The notes beneath the pieces were generated by a model. It was given only the letters and a program-made list of their open reading frames with translations. It was not told where the DNA came from and made no database searches. Below, piece after piece: positions 1 through 6,114 of a DNA stretch of 20,396 nucleotides (positions are counted from its first letter, which is position 1; the number at the start of each line of letters is the position of its first letter). The DNA is from Lachnospiraceae bacterium UBA2860 (GTDB lineage: Bacteria > Bacillota > Clostridia > Lachnospirales > Lachnospiraceae). Made by a program: the position numbers and the translations under genes. The stretch covers positions 1-20,396 of the forward strand of contig DEFE01000063.1 in NCBI GenBank assembly GCA_002350625.1. Reading direction: 5' to 3'.

Positions 1-569
1 CAGTTGATGCACTTGTGCTCCGCCCCGTGATACGCGAAAACGCGCTGGATATCCTTCATGCGGGAGATGAGGAGCATGTAGCCGAGGAAGATCGCAAGGC
101 GCAGGATGGCCTCGATGAAATTGACGAGGACGTCGGAGGCGCCCGCCTTTCTCAAAAGACCCGCGATAAAGAACGGGAGCAGCATGAAGAGGGCGATCGA
201 GAAGCACACCGAGAAAATCACGGTGCCTGTCATGATCCATTTCCACTGTCTCTCCTCTTTTGCTTTTTCCTCTTCCGTCTTTTCGGGCTTCGGCTGCCCG
301 TCCTCGCCCTTCTCGTCCTCTTCCACGGCCTGGTCGGCGGACCACATAAGAGAGCTCACGCCGACGACAAGCGAGTCGATGAAGGACACCACGCCGCGGA
401 GAAGCGGAATTTTCCAGATCGTCTTCCCCGGAATGATGCTCTTATAAGGGCGGACGGTGAGCGCGATCTCGCCGTTTTCCTTGCGCGCGGCGATGGAATA
501 CTGCCCGCCGTTCCTCATCATGATGCCTTCGATGACCGCCTGGCCGCCGATTCCTGAGTATTTCTGCAT
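1..569 (-). CDS. DUF1385 family membrane protein (partial, C-terminus beyond window)
   Basis: Translating the minus strand from the ATG at 569 gives 189 residues that run off the left edge without a stop. Near the N-terminus is the family hallmark GGQAVIEGIMMR (residues about 8-19). An acidic, Lys/Glu-rich linker (about 83-107) precedes two hydrophobic segments (about 110-135 and 150-170), and the visible part ends at AYHGAEHKCIN, another conserved block of the family. The start is supported by AAGGA six bases upstream. DUF1385 proteins are polytopic membrane proteins of unknown function found beside rpmE, prmC and prfA in Clostridia, and that is the context here. Family assignment is confident; the role is unknown. 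The gene may be expressed from the rpmE transcript by read-through of the hairpin at 592-620 or from an unseen promoter. Confidence 0.85.
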   Translation of the reverse strand, partial: MQKYSGIGGQAVIEGIMMRNGGQYSIAARKENGEIALTVRPYKSIIPGKTIWKIPLLRGVVSFIDSLVVGVSSLMWSADQAVEEDEKGEDGQPKPEKTEEEKAKEERQWKWIMTGTVIFSVCFSIALFMLLPFFIAGLLRKAGASDVLVNFIEAILRLAIFLGYMLLISRMKDIQRVFAYHGAEHKCIN

Positions 570-591
570 AGATGTTCCTTTCTGCTATAGA

Positions 592-620
592 AAAGGGACG
601 AGCGAAAGGCCCGTCCCTTT
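592..620 (-). terminator. Probable Rho-independent terminator after rpmE
   Basis: The 9-bp arms AAAGGGACG and CGTCCCTTT pair perfectly around an 11-base loop. On the minus strand the stem runs into CCCTTTTC. It sits 15 bases past the rpmE stop and upstream of the DUF1385 ribosome site, so it would end or attenuate the rpmE transcript. The T-tract is short, so partial read-through is likely. Confidence 0.6.
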
Positions 621-635
621 AAGTGCGTACCAAAA

Positions 636-851
636 TCAGCCTTCTGCTGCCGTCTTGACGCCGTATTTTCTGTTGAACTGTTCAATACGTCCGCGAGCCT
701 GCGCAGCCTTCTGCTGTCCGGTGTAGAACGGATGGCACTTGGCGCAGATTTCAACGTGGATCTCCTTCTTCGTGGATCCGACCGTGAAAGTGTTGCCGCA
801 GTTGCACGTCACCGTTGCCTGATTGTACTCCGGATGAATTCCTTCTTTCAT
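636..851 (-). CDS. rpmE: 50S ribosomal protein L31, zinc-binding (C+) form
   Basis: This 71-aa protein has the classic L31 start MKEGIHPEY and the four zinc cysteines Cys16, Cys18, Cys36 and Cys39 (CNC...CAKC), so it is the zinc-containing C+ paralogue. It also has the HPFYTG motif and a basic C-terminal tail (RGRIEQFNRKYG). L31 bridges the 50S and 30S subunits near the central protuberance. The length is normal. The start is fixed by AGAGGTGAG a few bases upstream of ATG. The gene lies downstream of rho, the usual Bacillota order, but has its own promoter at 919-947. The 5' leader of about 60 nt contains a small GGGA/TCCC hairpin; L31 leaders are autoregulatory in some Firmicutes, but I cannot recognise the known leader structure here. 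Confidence 0.97.
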   Translation of the reverse strand: MKEGIHPEYNQATVTCNCGNTFTVGSTKKEIHVEICAKCHPFYTGQQKAAQARGRIEQFNRKYGVKTAAEG

Positions 852-918
852 GACTTCTCACCTCTTTTATAAACGGGAACAGGTCCCTTTCTTTCCTTAT
901 CTGCAAACAGCAAAATAT

Positions 919-947
919 ATACTAGCATAGAGAAATGGCATTTGCAA
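919..947 (-). promoter_or_regulatory. SigA-type promoter for rpmE
   Basis: On the minus strand, TTGCAA and TAGTAT are separated by exactly 17 bases. The predicted transcript would start near 912, about 60 bases before the rpmE ATG. It lies in the rho-rpmE intergenic gap, which has no terminator-like hairpin for rho. Confidence 0.6.
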
Positions 948-973
948 GTACTTATTTCGCACGTTATGGCCAC

Positions 974-2725
974 TTATTTCTCACCGACCGCCCACTTCTG
1001 CAGGATGACGTTCACAACCTGCTCGTTGGTCGGATAATAGGCAAATGCGTTGATGATCTGCTCGACCGCTTCCTCCGCCTTCACGCCGTTCATGCGGCGG
1101 TGCATGATGTCGAGGCACTTTCTCTCCTTCATGCTTAGCAGCAGGTCGTCCCGGCGCGTGCCGCTCTTCACGATGTCGATGGCCGGGAAGATGCGGCGCT
1201 CCTGCAGCTTCCTGTCAAGGATGAGCTCCATGTTGCCCGTGCCCTTGAATTCCTCGTACACGACGTCGTCCATCTTGCTCCCGGTGTCGACGAGCGCCGT
1301 CGCGAGAATCGTCAGGGATCCGCCCTCGCGCATGTTGCGGGCCGCGCCGAAAAAGCGCTTCGGCATATAGAGTGCGGTCGGGTCGAGGCCGCCGGACAGC
1401 GTGCGCCCGCTCTGGGGCACGAGGATGTTGTAGGCTCTCGTCAGTCTCGTGATCGAGTCGAGGAGGATGATGACGTCCTCGTGCTGCTCGACGAGCCGCT
1501 TGGCCCGCTCGATGACCATCTCGGAGACGCGGCGGTGATGCTCGGGCAGCTCGTCGAAGGTCGAGTAGATGATCTCGACATGGTTTCCGTGAACGGATTC
1601 CTTCATGTCGGTCACTTCCTCGGGGCGCTCGTCAATGAGGAGAATGATGAGGTTCGCGTCCGGGTCCCCGGTCAGGATGGACTTCGCGATGTCTTTCAGC
1701 AGCGTCGTCTTGCCTGCCTTCGGCGGGGAGACGATCATGCCTCTTTGTCCCTTGCCGATCGGGCTGATGAGATCGACGATCCGCGTGGCGCGCGAGCCGT
1801 CGGGCCGCTCGAGCCGGATCCGCTCGTCGGGGAAGATCGGCGTCATGTGTTCGAATACAGCCCGCTTCCTCGCCTCGTCGGCCGGGCGGCCGTTGACGGA
1901 AGACACATAGAGCAGGGCGCCGTATTTTTCTCCCTGCGCCTTGTCGCGCTTATTGCCCTCGACCATATCCCCGGTCTTCAGATTGAAGCGGCGGATCTGG
2001 GAAGGCGACACGTAGACGTCATCCTCGCCCGGGAGGAAATTGTCGCTTCTTAGGAAACCGAAGCCGTCCGTCATCACTTCGAGGATGCCGCGCGCGGTCT
2101 TCCCCGCGTCCCCCGGGATCCTGCCCAGCGGCTGCTCCTCTTTTGCGGGTTCTTTTGCCGGCTCTTTCGCCGATTCCTCTGCAGGCTCTTTCGCGGACTC
2201 TTTCGCCGGTTCCTTTGCAGGCTCCTTGGCGGACTCATTTGCCGGTCCCTTTGCGGGCTCTTTCGCAGCTGCCTTCGGGACATCGTCCTCACGGCGGGCA
2301 GCCCGGCCGCCTTCTTTTTCTGTCTCCTGGGCGGCTGCGCCTGCAGCCTCTTCCGCCGCGGCCTTGCTCTTCCTGCCGCGCTTTCTGTGCTCCGTCTCCG
2401 CTTTCGCGGGCGCTTTTGCTTTTGCGGGCGCCTTTGCTCTTCCGGCGGCTTTCGCTCTGCCGCCCTTTGTCTTCGCCGGCGCTTTTGTCTCTTCTGCCCC
2501 TTCCGGCGCGCCCGTCTCTTCGGGCGCAGCGGACGCTTTCGCCTCTTCGGACGCGGCAGATGCTTTCGCTTCCTCGGCTCCCGTCTCCTTTGCGCTCTCG
2601 TCAAGGGCGAGCATCTTTTCTATGATTTCGTCCTTTTTCATGGCCGAGACGCCGCGGATGCCGCGCGCCTTCGCGAGCTCTTTGAGATCACCTGCATGAA
2701 TCGACTGATACTGTTCTTTTGTCAT
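974..2725 (-). CDS. rho: Transcription termination factor Rho with long disordered N-terminal insertion
   Basis: Rho is the hexameric RNA-dependent ATPase/helicase that ends transcription. This 583-aa copy is much longer than the 419-aa E. coli protein. Residues 1-40 form the Rho N-terminal helical domain. Residues 41-205 are low-complexity Ala/Lys/Glu/Pro, with a basic RKRGRK patch near 114-119 and PAKE/SAKE-type repeats at 155-197. Residues 208-285 are the cold-shock-like RNA-binding domain (DGFGFLRSDNFLPGEDDVYVS), followed by the ATPase domain. Walker A is PPKAGKT (334-340), Walker B VIILLD (418-423), the Q-loop region is near SGGLDP (444-449), and conserved SGTRRDDLL is at 521-529. All catalytic motifs are intact. 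The start has only a weak upstream AGGG. No promoter is evident between tRNA-Leu and rho, so it may be read from the tRNA/upstream transcript. Whether the insertion binds RNA or drives condensation is inference. Confidence 0.97.
   Translation of the reverse strand: MTKEQYQSIHAGDLKELAKARGIRGVSAMKKDEIIEKMLALDESAKETGAEEAKASAASEEAKASAAPEETGAPEGAEETKAPAKTKGGRAKAAGRAKAPAKAKAPAKAETEHRKRGRKSKAAAEEAAGAAAQETEKEGGRAARREDDVPKAAAKEPAKGPANESAKEPAKEPAKESAKEPAEESAKEPAKEPAKEEQPLGRIPGDAGKTARGILEVMTDGFGFLRSDNFLPGEDDVYVSPSQIRRFNLKTGDMVEGNKRDKAQGEKYGALLYVSSVNGRPADEARKRAVFEHMTPIFPDERIRLERPDGSRATRIVDLISPIGKGQRGMIVSPPKAGKTTLLKDIAKSILTGDPDANLIILLIDERPEEVTDMKESVHGNHVEIIYSTFDELPEHHRRVSEMVIERAKRLVEQHEDVIILLDSITRLTRAYNILVPQSGRTLSGGLDPTALYMPKRFFGAARNMREGGSLTILATALVDTGSKMDDVVYEEFKGTGNMELILDRKLQERRIFPAIDIVKSGTRRDDLLLSMKERKCLDIMHRRMNGVKAEEAVEQIINAFAYYPTNEQVVNVILQKWAVGEK
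2135..2263 (-). repeat. In-frame 12-bp minisatellite inside rho
   Basis: About ten degenerate copies of a 12-bp unit (plus-strand form close to GGCTCTTTCGCC) lie head to tail. They encode PAKE/SAKE-type tetrapeptides at Rho residues 155-197. Because the unit is a multiple of three, copy-number change would not break the frame. The repeat also leaves several other frames open, which explains the long spurious ORFs on both strands here. Confidence 0.85.
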
Positions 2726-2790
2726 AGGAATACCCTGAATCTAATGAAATAAGCGGATTTGAAAATAAGAACTGCGGATGCGTTTCGGAA

Positions 2791-2871
2791 TGCGGTTAAC
2801 AGGACTTGAACCTGCACGTTAAAAACAACAGAACCTAAATCTGCCGCGTCTGCCAATTCCGCCATAACCGC
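2791..2871 (-). tRNA. tRNA-Leu (anticodon TAG)
   Basis: Acceptor arms GCGGTTA/TAACCGC pair fully. The anticodon loop TTTAGGT gives TAG, a short class II variable arm (GTT/AAC) is present, and the T-loop is TTCAAGT. The discriminator base is A, as expected for Leu. No CCA is encoded. It is the last gene of the array and sits just behind a terminator-like hairpin. Confidence 0.96.
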
Positions 2872-2873
2872 GT

Positions 2874-2910
2874 GGGAAAAGAAAACCACGTTCGGAGGAA
2901 CCCGAACGTG
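2874..2910 (-). terminator. Terminator-like hairpin between tRNA-Lys and tRNA-Leu
   Basis: On the minus strand the arms CACGTTCGG and CCGAACGTG (2887-2910) pair perfectly over 9 bp with a 6-base loop. They are followed directly by GGTTTTCTTTT. This looks like a real intrinsic terminator, yet tRNA-Leu begins only about 16 bases past the stem, leaving no room for a separate promoter. It may be a leaky terminator or a processing stem. Confidence 0.65.
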
Positions 2911-2914
2911 TGCG

Positions 2915-2987
2915 TGAAGCATCGGGGACTCGAACCCCGGACAACTTGATTAAAAGTCAAGTGCTCTACCACCTGAGCTAATGCTCC
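2915..2987 (-). tRNA. tRNA-Lys (anticodon TTT)
   Basis: Acceptor arm GGAGCAT pairs with ATGCTTC, including one G-T wobble. The anticodon loop CTTTTAA gives TTT, and the T-arm is CGGGG-TTCGAGT-CCCCG. The discriminator is A and no CCA is encoded. Only four bases separate it from tRNA-Gln upstream. Confidence 0.97.
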
Positions 2988-2991
2988 ATAC

Positions 2992-3063
2992 CTGGGCTAG
3001 TTGGATTCGAACCAACGAATGCAGCAGTCAAAGTGCTGTGCCTTACCCCTTGGCGATAGCCCA
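2992..3063 (-). tRNA. tRNA-Gln (anticodon TTG)
   Basis: Acceptor arms TGGGCTA/TAGCCCA pair, including the weak U1-A72 pair typical of Gln. The anticodon loop CTTTGAC gives TTG, the T-loop is TTCGAAT and the discriminator is G. No CCA is encoded. Confidence 0.97.
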
Positions 3064-3097
3064 TCGATCTAACGGCACTGCACCGGAACTGCCTGAG

Positions 3098-3172
3098 GGT
3101 GAATGGTGGGACTCGAACCCACGATCTCCAGAGCCACAATCTGGCGCGCTAACCAACTGCGCCACACCCACC
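3098..3172 (-). tRNA. tRNA-His (anticodon GTG)
   Basis: The anticodon loop TTGTGGC gives GTG. Acceptor GTGGGTG pairs with CATTCAC, and the extra G-1 opposite C73 that identifies tRNA-His is encoded in the DNA. No CCA is encoded. A 34-base spacer with no obvious signal separates it from tRNA-Gln. Confidence 0.96.
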
Positions 3173-3178
3173 ATATAC

Positions 3179-3252
<74 letters not shown>

Positions 3253-3296
3253 ATGTCATGTTTTCCTCCTCCCTCGGCCTAACGGGAAGAAAGAAG

Positions 3297-3367
3297 AGCG
3301 GGTGATGGGAATCGAACCCACGTGTCCAGCTTGGAAGGCTGGTGTTCTACCATTGAACTACACCCGC
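3297..3367 (-). tRNA. tRNA-Gly (anticodon TCC)
   Basis: Acceptor arms GCGGGTG/CACCCGC pair perfectly. The anticodon loop CTTCCAA gives TCC, the T-loop is TTCGATT and the discriminator is T as usual for Gly. No CCA is encoded. A 44-base purine/pyrimidine-skewed spacer separates it from tRNA-Arg. Confidence 0.96.
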
Positions 3368-3385
3368 ATAAATGGAAAAACGTGA

Positions 3386-3460
3386 TCGGGGTGACAGGAT
3401 TCGAACCTGCGGCCTCCTGCTCCCAAAGCAGGCGCTCTAGCCAAGCTGAGCCACACCCCG
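3386..3460 (-). tRNA. tRNA-Pro (anticodon TGG)
   Basis: Acceptor arms CGGGGTG/CACCCCG pair perfectly. The anticodon loop TTTGGGA gives TGG, the T-loop is TTCGAAT and the discriminator is A. No CCA is encoded. It is the first gene of the seven-tRNA array, about 40 bases from the predicted transcription start. Confidence 0.97.
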
Positions 3461-3506
3461 TCGCTGCAACCGTCTAAGACGTGCCCCCGCAAATCGCGCA
3501 TTCGTA

Positions 3507-3536
3507 ATTATAGGCGGTACGCCCCCTCTTTGTCAA
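3507..3536 (-). promoter_or_regulatory. Consensus SigA promoter of the tRNA array
   Basis: The minus strand reads TTGACA (3531-3536), an 18-base GC-rich spacer, then TATAAT (3507-3512). Both hexamers are perfect matches to consensus, as expected for a stable-RNA operon. It begins nine bases after the phosphoesterase stop codon. Transcription would start near 3500 and run through tRNA-Pro to tRNA-Lys. Confidence 0.9.
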
Positions 3537-3544
3537 CCGATTTT

Positions 3545-4033
3545 TCATCGTTCCAGATAATTCAGGGTGTAATGCGCCTCTCCGTACCGGTCGATGCTCA
3601 TGACGATATAGCTCGGCCGCCTCCCCTCCTGCCTCGGATAAGAGAGGCTCCCGGGATTGATGAGCGTGATCTCCGGATCCGACTGGTCCAGGCATGGCCG
3701 GTGCGTATGCCCGAACATCGCGACATTGCACCCGCGCTTCTTCGCCTCCTCCATCAGGCGCCCCGTGCCCATCGAGACGCCGTAGGTGTGCCCGTGGACG
3801 GCAAAGATCCGGCAGTTCCCGAAGGTGAGCACGGCCTCTTTCTCCGCGTCCGAGAAGAAATCATTGTTCCCGCGCACGATGGTGACCGGCGTCTTCGCCT
3901 CCCGCCGGATCATCCGGTCCGTTCCTTCGGTGTCGCCCAGATGGATCAGGTAGTCAAAGGGCCGCGTCTTCTTCAGAACGGCATAAAGCTCTTTGCTCTG
4001 CCCGTGATTGTCACTGACGATGAGAATCTTCAT
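3545..4033 (-). CDS. YfcE/MJ0936-type metallophosphoesterase
   Basis: From the ATG at 4033 the product is 162 aa, the normal length for the small calcineurin-like phosphodiesterases. Metal-ligand motifs are all present: D8-x-H10 (SDNHG), G33-D34, G55-N56 (RGNND), H80-G-H82 and G108-H-x-H111 (GHTHRP), plus INPGS (125-129). Proteins of this family hydrolyse phosphodiesters with Mn or Ni; the physiological substrate is unclear. An in-frame extension upstream to 4165 is open but lacks the family N-terminus. The chosen start has AGGAG upstream and begins with the conserved MKILIVSDNHG. It overlaps the end of rdgB by 23 bases, so the two are probably co-transcribed and translationally coupled, a pairing often seen in Clostridia. 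Confidence 0.93.
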   Translation of the reverse strand: MKILIVSDNHGQSKELYAVLKKTRPFDYLIHLGDTEGTDRMIRREAKTPVTIVRGNNDFFSDAEKEAVLTFGNCRIFAVHGHTYGVSMGTGRLMEEAKKRGCNVAMFGHTHRPCLDQSDPEITLINPGSLSYPRQEGRRPSYIVMSIDRYGEAHYTLNYLER

Positions 4034-4628
4034 GCGCCATTTTCTCCTCAAGCAGTTCGTACATTCTGCGGAGCGCTTTTCCTCTGTGGCTGATCGCGTT
4101 TTTTTCTTCCGGGGCGAGCTCCGCGGAATAGCAGCCCTTCTCCGGCACAAAGAAAACGGGATCATAGCCGAAGCCGTTCTCCCCGCGCTCCTCGTAGCCG
4201 ATTCTTCCCTCGAAGAAGCCCTCTGCGGTGAGCTCGTCCCCGTCCGGGAAGACGCAGGCCATCACGCAGGCGAATCTCGCTGTCCGCTTTTCGTCCGGCA
4301 CGTCCTGAAGGAGGCGGACAAGCTCGGCATTTTTGACGTGATAGGAGGTGTCCTCTCCCATCCACCTGGAGGAATAGACGCCGGGTTTCCCGCCGAGCGC
4401 GTCGACGACGAGGCCGGAGTCATCCGCGAGCGCGGGCTCTCCCGACGCCGCGCAGACCGCGCGCGCCTTGATCAGGGCGTTCTCCGCAAATGTCTCCCCG
4501 TCCTCTACGATCTCCGGTGAAATCCCCGCTTCCTTCATGGGGATGAGCGTGATGTCAAGGCCGCGCAGGATGGCCTGCATCTCCTCGATTTTGTGTGCGT
4601 TTCCGGTCGCCGCCAGCAGTCGTTTCAT
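4011..4628 (-). CDS. rdgB: XTP/dITP diphosphatase (Ham1/RdgB, non-canonical purine NTP pyrophosphatase)
   Basis: This enzyme cleaves XTP, dITP and ITP to monophosphates, keeping deaminated purines out of DNA and RNA. The 205-aa sequence has the nucleotide-binding TGNAHKIEE (8-16), ETFAENALIKA (45-55), the catalytic ALADDSGLVVDALGG block (66-80; Asp69-Asp70), PGVYSSRW (82-89), GFGYDPVF (152-159) and SHRGKAL (180-186). Length is normal. The ATG at 4628 lies six bases after the stop of the upstream THUMP methyltransferase, with AAAGGA upstream. Its last 23 bases overlap the phosphoesterase gene. The three genes form an RNA/nucleotide housekeeping operon driven from 5854-5882. Confidence 0.96.
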   Translation of the reverse strand: MKRLLAATGNAHKIEEMQAILRGLDITLIPMKEAGISPEIVEDGETFAENALIKARAVCAASGEPALADDSGLVVDALGGKPGVYSSRWMGEDTSYHVKNAELVRLLQDVPDEKRTARFACVMACVFPDGDELTAEGFFEGRIGYEERGENGFGYDPVFFVPEKGCYSAELAPEEKNAISHRGKALRRMYELLEEKMAHEDSHRQ

Positions 4629-4634
4629 CGTGTT

Positions 4635-5786
4635 TTATCCTTTCCGCGGCGGCTTCGGGCCCATGTACTGATAGAGATAGGTCCTCAGCATGCCGTTGTA
4701 GATCTTCCTGTTTTTATCTGCCTTTTTCCCGATCGCTTTCTCCGCGTCTTCAAAAGAGGTGATGAGGTACATCGACCAGCTGTCGAGCCCCCTGTAGGCC
4801 TCCCCGAGTGTGCGGCACAGTCTCGCCGCTTCCTCCTTGTCCTCAAGGCGCTCCCCGTAGGGAGGATTCGTGACGATAAAGCCATATTTCTTCGGGTGGC
4901 GCAGCTCTTTCACGTCCCGGGTCTGGAAGTGGATGAGTCCCCCGACGCCGGCCGCCTCCGCATTCTTTCTCGCGGCGCGCACGGCGTGCGGGTCGATGTC
5001 GTAACCCTGGATGTCCGCGCAAAGGCCGGCGTCCGGAAGCACCGCTTCCCGCGCTTCCTCCCGCGTCTCTTTAAAAGCGCTCCCGGGAATGAGCGACGAC
5101 CAGGTCTCCGCGAGAAAGCTCCGCTTCATGCCGGGTGCGATCCGCTTTGCCCGCATCGCGGCTTCAATCGGGATCGTGCCGGACCCGCAGAAGGGATCGA
5201 CGAGGATGCGGTCCGGCTTCCAGGGCGTAAGGCCGAGGATCGCCGCCGCGAGGGTCTCGGAGATCGGGGCGATCACGCTGTCCACGCGGTAGCCGCGCTT
5301 GTGAAGGGACATGCCCGTCGTGTCCAGAGATACCGTGACGACATCCTTCTTAATTGAGACGCGCACCGGGTAGGAAGGGCCGCTCTCGGGAAACCAGTTC
5401 TTCCGGTAGCGGAGCTTCATGCGCTCCACCATGGCTTTCTTCATCACGGACTGGATGTCCGACGGGGAAAAAAGGGCGCTCCTCACCGAAGAGGCCTTCG
5501 CGACCCAGAATTTCGCGTCCTCCGGCAGGTATTCCTCCCAGGGGATCGCTTTCGTTCCCTCAAAGAGCTCGTCATAGGTAGTTGCCGTAAACTCGCCGGC
5601 CTTAAGGAGCACGCGCTCCGCCGTGGCGAGCCGGATGTTCGCCCGCGCGCAGGCCGAAGCGTCGCCGGCGAAGGAAACCCGCCCGTCGTCGACGGACGTG
5701 ATCTCATACCCGAGCTCCTGAATTTCCCGTTTCAGCACGGCCTCCAGCCCGAAGTGACAGGGGGCCGTGTACGCAAACATCGCCAT
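4635..5786 (-). CDS. THUMP-domain class I SAM-dependent RNA methyltransferase (RlmL/YpsC-like)
   Basis: The 383-aa protein has a ferredoxin-like N-terminal part (about 1-55), a THUMP RNA-binding domain (about 56-155) and a Rossmann methyltransferase domain (about 165-375). SAM motif I is DPFCGSGTIPIEAA (197-210), the acidic ribose-binding motif is GYDID (261-265), and the catalytic N6/N2-type motif is NPPYGERL (307-314). SLHKRGYR (160-167) is also typical. It matches the methyltransferase half of E. coli RlmL and Bacillus YpsC, which modify guanine N2 in 23S rRNA; the exact target here is inferred. The alternative downstream ATG (codon 3) cannot be excluded. The start chosen has GAGG upstream. 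It is the first gene of the operon with rdgB and the phosphoesterase. Confidence 0.93.
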   Translation of the reverse strand: MAMFAYTAPCHFGLEAVLKREIQELGYEITSVDDGRVSFAGDASACARANIRLATAERVLLKAGEFTATTYDELFEGTKAIPWEEYLPEDAKFWVAKASSVRSALFSPSDIQSVMKKAMVERMKLRYRKNWFPESGPSYPVRVSIKKDVVTVSLDTTGMSLHKRGYRVDSVIAPISETLAAAILGLTPWKPDRILVDPFCGSGTIPIEAAMRAKRIAPGMKRSFLAETWSSLIPGSAFKETREEAREAVLPDAGLCADIQGYDIDPHAVRAARKNAEAAGVGGLIHFQTRDVKELRHPKKYGFIVTNPPYGERLEDKEEAARLCRTLGEAYRGLDSWSMYLITSFEDAEKAIGKKADKNRKIYNGMLRTYLYQYMGPKPPRKG

Positions 5787-5819
5787 CTTTGCCTCGCTTT
5801 ATTGACTCTTGAAAAGAAT

Positions 5820-5834
5820 TTAACAAATTGTTAA
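5820..5834. promoter_or_regulatory. 15-bp palindrome in the leader of the methyltransferase operon
   Basis: TTAACAA-A-TTGTTAA is a perfect inverted repeat centred at 5827. It lies about 15-25 bases downstream of the predicted minus-strand start and 34 bases before the ATG. This is a good operator position, but no regulator is identifiable. The arms point opposite to the clostridial Rex box. Confidence 0.4.
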
Positions 5835-5853
5835 CTTTTTGTTGCGCTTTTCG

Positions 5854-5882
5854 ATTATATCGTATATAATTCGGTTTGTAAA
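5854..5882 (-). promoter_or_regulatory. SigA promoter for the THUMP methyltransferase–rdgB–phosphoesterase operon
   Basis: On the minus strand TTTACA (5877-5882) and the perfect TATAAT (5854-5859) are spaced by 17 bases. Transcription would start near 5847, giving a leader of about 60 nt that includes the 5820-5834 palindrome. Confidence 0.75.
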
Positions 5883-5905
5883 AGAATTTACCCTTCAAAA
5901 ATTTT

Positions 5906-5934
5906 TTTACAACCCCTTATTAATTATTTATACT
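5906..5934 (+). promoter_or_regulatory. Candidate plus-strand promoter facing the 658-aa membrane protein
   Basis: TTTACA (5906-5911), a 17-base spacer and TATACT (5929-5934) make a good SigA match. Transcription would begin near 5941, which is exactly the first base of the strong hairpin at 5941-5975. Initiation here would therefore give an immediately structured RNA. The region is AT-rich, so a chance match is possible. Confidence 0.45.
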
Positions 5935-5940
5935 CCCCTG

Positions 5941-5975
5941 AAAAGGCCTTGCCGGCTCCCCCGGCAGGGTCTTTT
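5941..5975. terminator. Strong terminator-like hairpin in divergent intergenic region
   Basis: The 15-base arms 5941-5955 and 5961-5975 pair completely (two G-T wobbles) around the loop CTCCC. The stem ends in AAAA on the left and TTTT on the right, so it looks like a bidirectional intrinsic terminator. It lies between divergent genes, where no terminator is expected. It may end a short unannotated RNA, or attenuate the 658-aa gene. Confidence 0.6.
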
Positions 5976-5997
5976 CACATGTGTGCGTCATCCCGCA

Positions 5998-6066
5998 TTT
6001 TCCCGCGCGCCCCGCCGTTTCATCTGCGGCCGTTCGCTCGCTTTTTCTCGCGCGCCCCGCCGTTTC
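5998..6066. repeat. Two-copy 24-bp direct repeat upstream of the 658-aa gene
   Basis: The 24-base sequence at 5998-6021 recurs at 6043-6066 with one mismatch (TTTTCYCGCGCGCCCCGCCG followed by TTTC), offset 45 bp. The right copy abuts the extended -10 promoter candidate at 6068. Confidence 0.8.
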
Positions 6067-6067
6067 G

Positions 6068-6076
6068 TGGTAAGAT
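6068..6076 (+). promoter_or_regulatory. Candidate extended -10 promoter for the 658-aa membrane protein
   Basis: TGGTAAGAT fits the TGn extended -10 element with TAAGAT as the -10. No credible -35 is present. Transcription would start near 6083, leaving a leader of about 32 nt that contains CTTAAG repeats and the ribosome site AGAGGG. Confidence 0.35.
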
Positions 6077-6114
6077 AGATTCTTAAGAACACACTTAAGA
6101 GAGGGACTTCAGAC

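Noticed and set aside
592..620. GGGACG/CGTCCC stem after rpmE considered as a relative of the palindrome at 8102-8174
   Set aside because: Only a short core is shared; the stem is otherwise different and is an adequate ordinary terminator.
2040..2752. Several long open frames on both strands across the rho N-terminal insertion
   Set aside because: They are shadows of the GC-rich 12-bp repeat region of rho; none has a ribosome site or family-like protein sequence.
5820..5834. Possible Rex redox operator
   Set aside because: The clostridial Rex box is TTGTTAA-n4-TTAACAA; here the arms are in the opposite order with a one-base centre.
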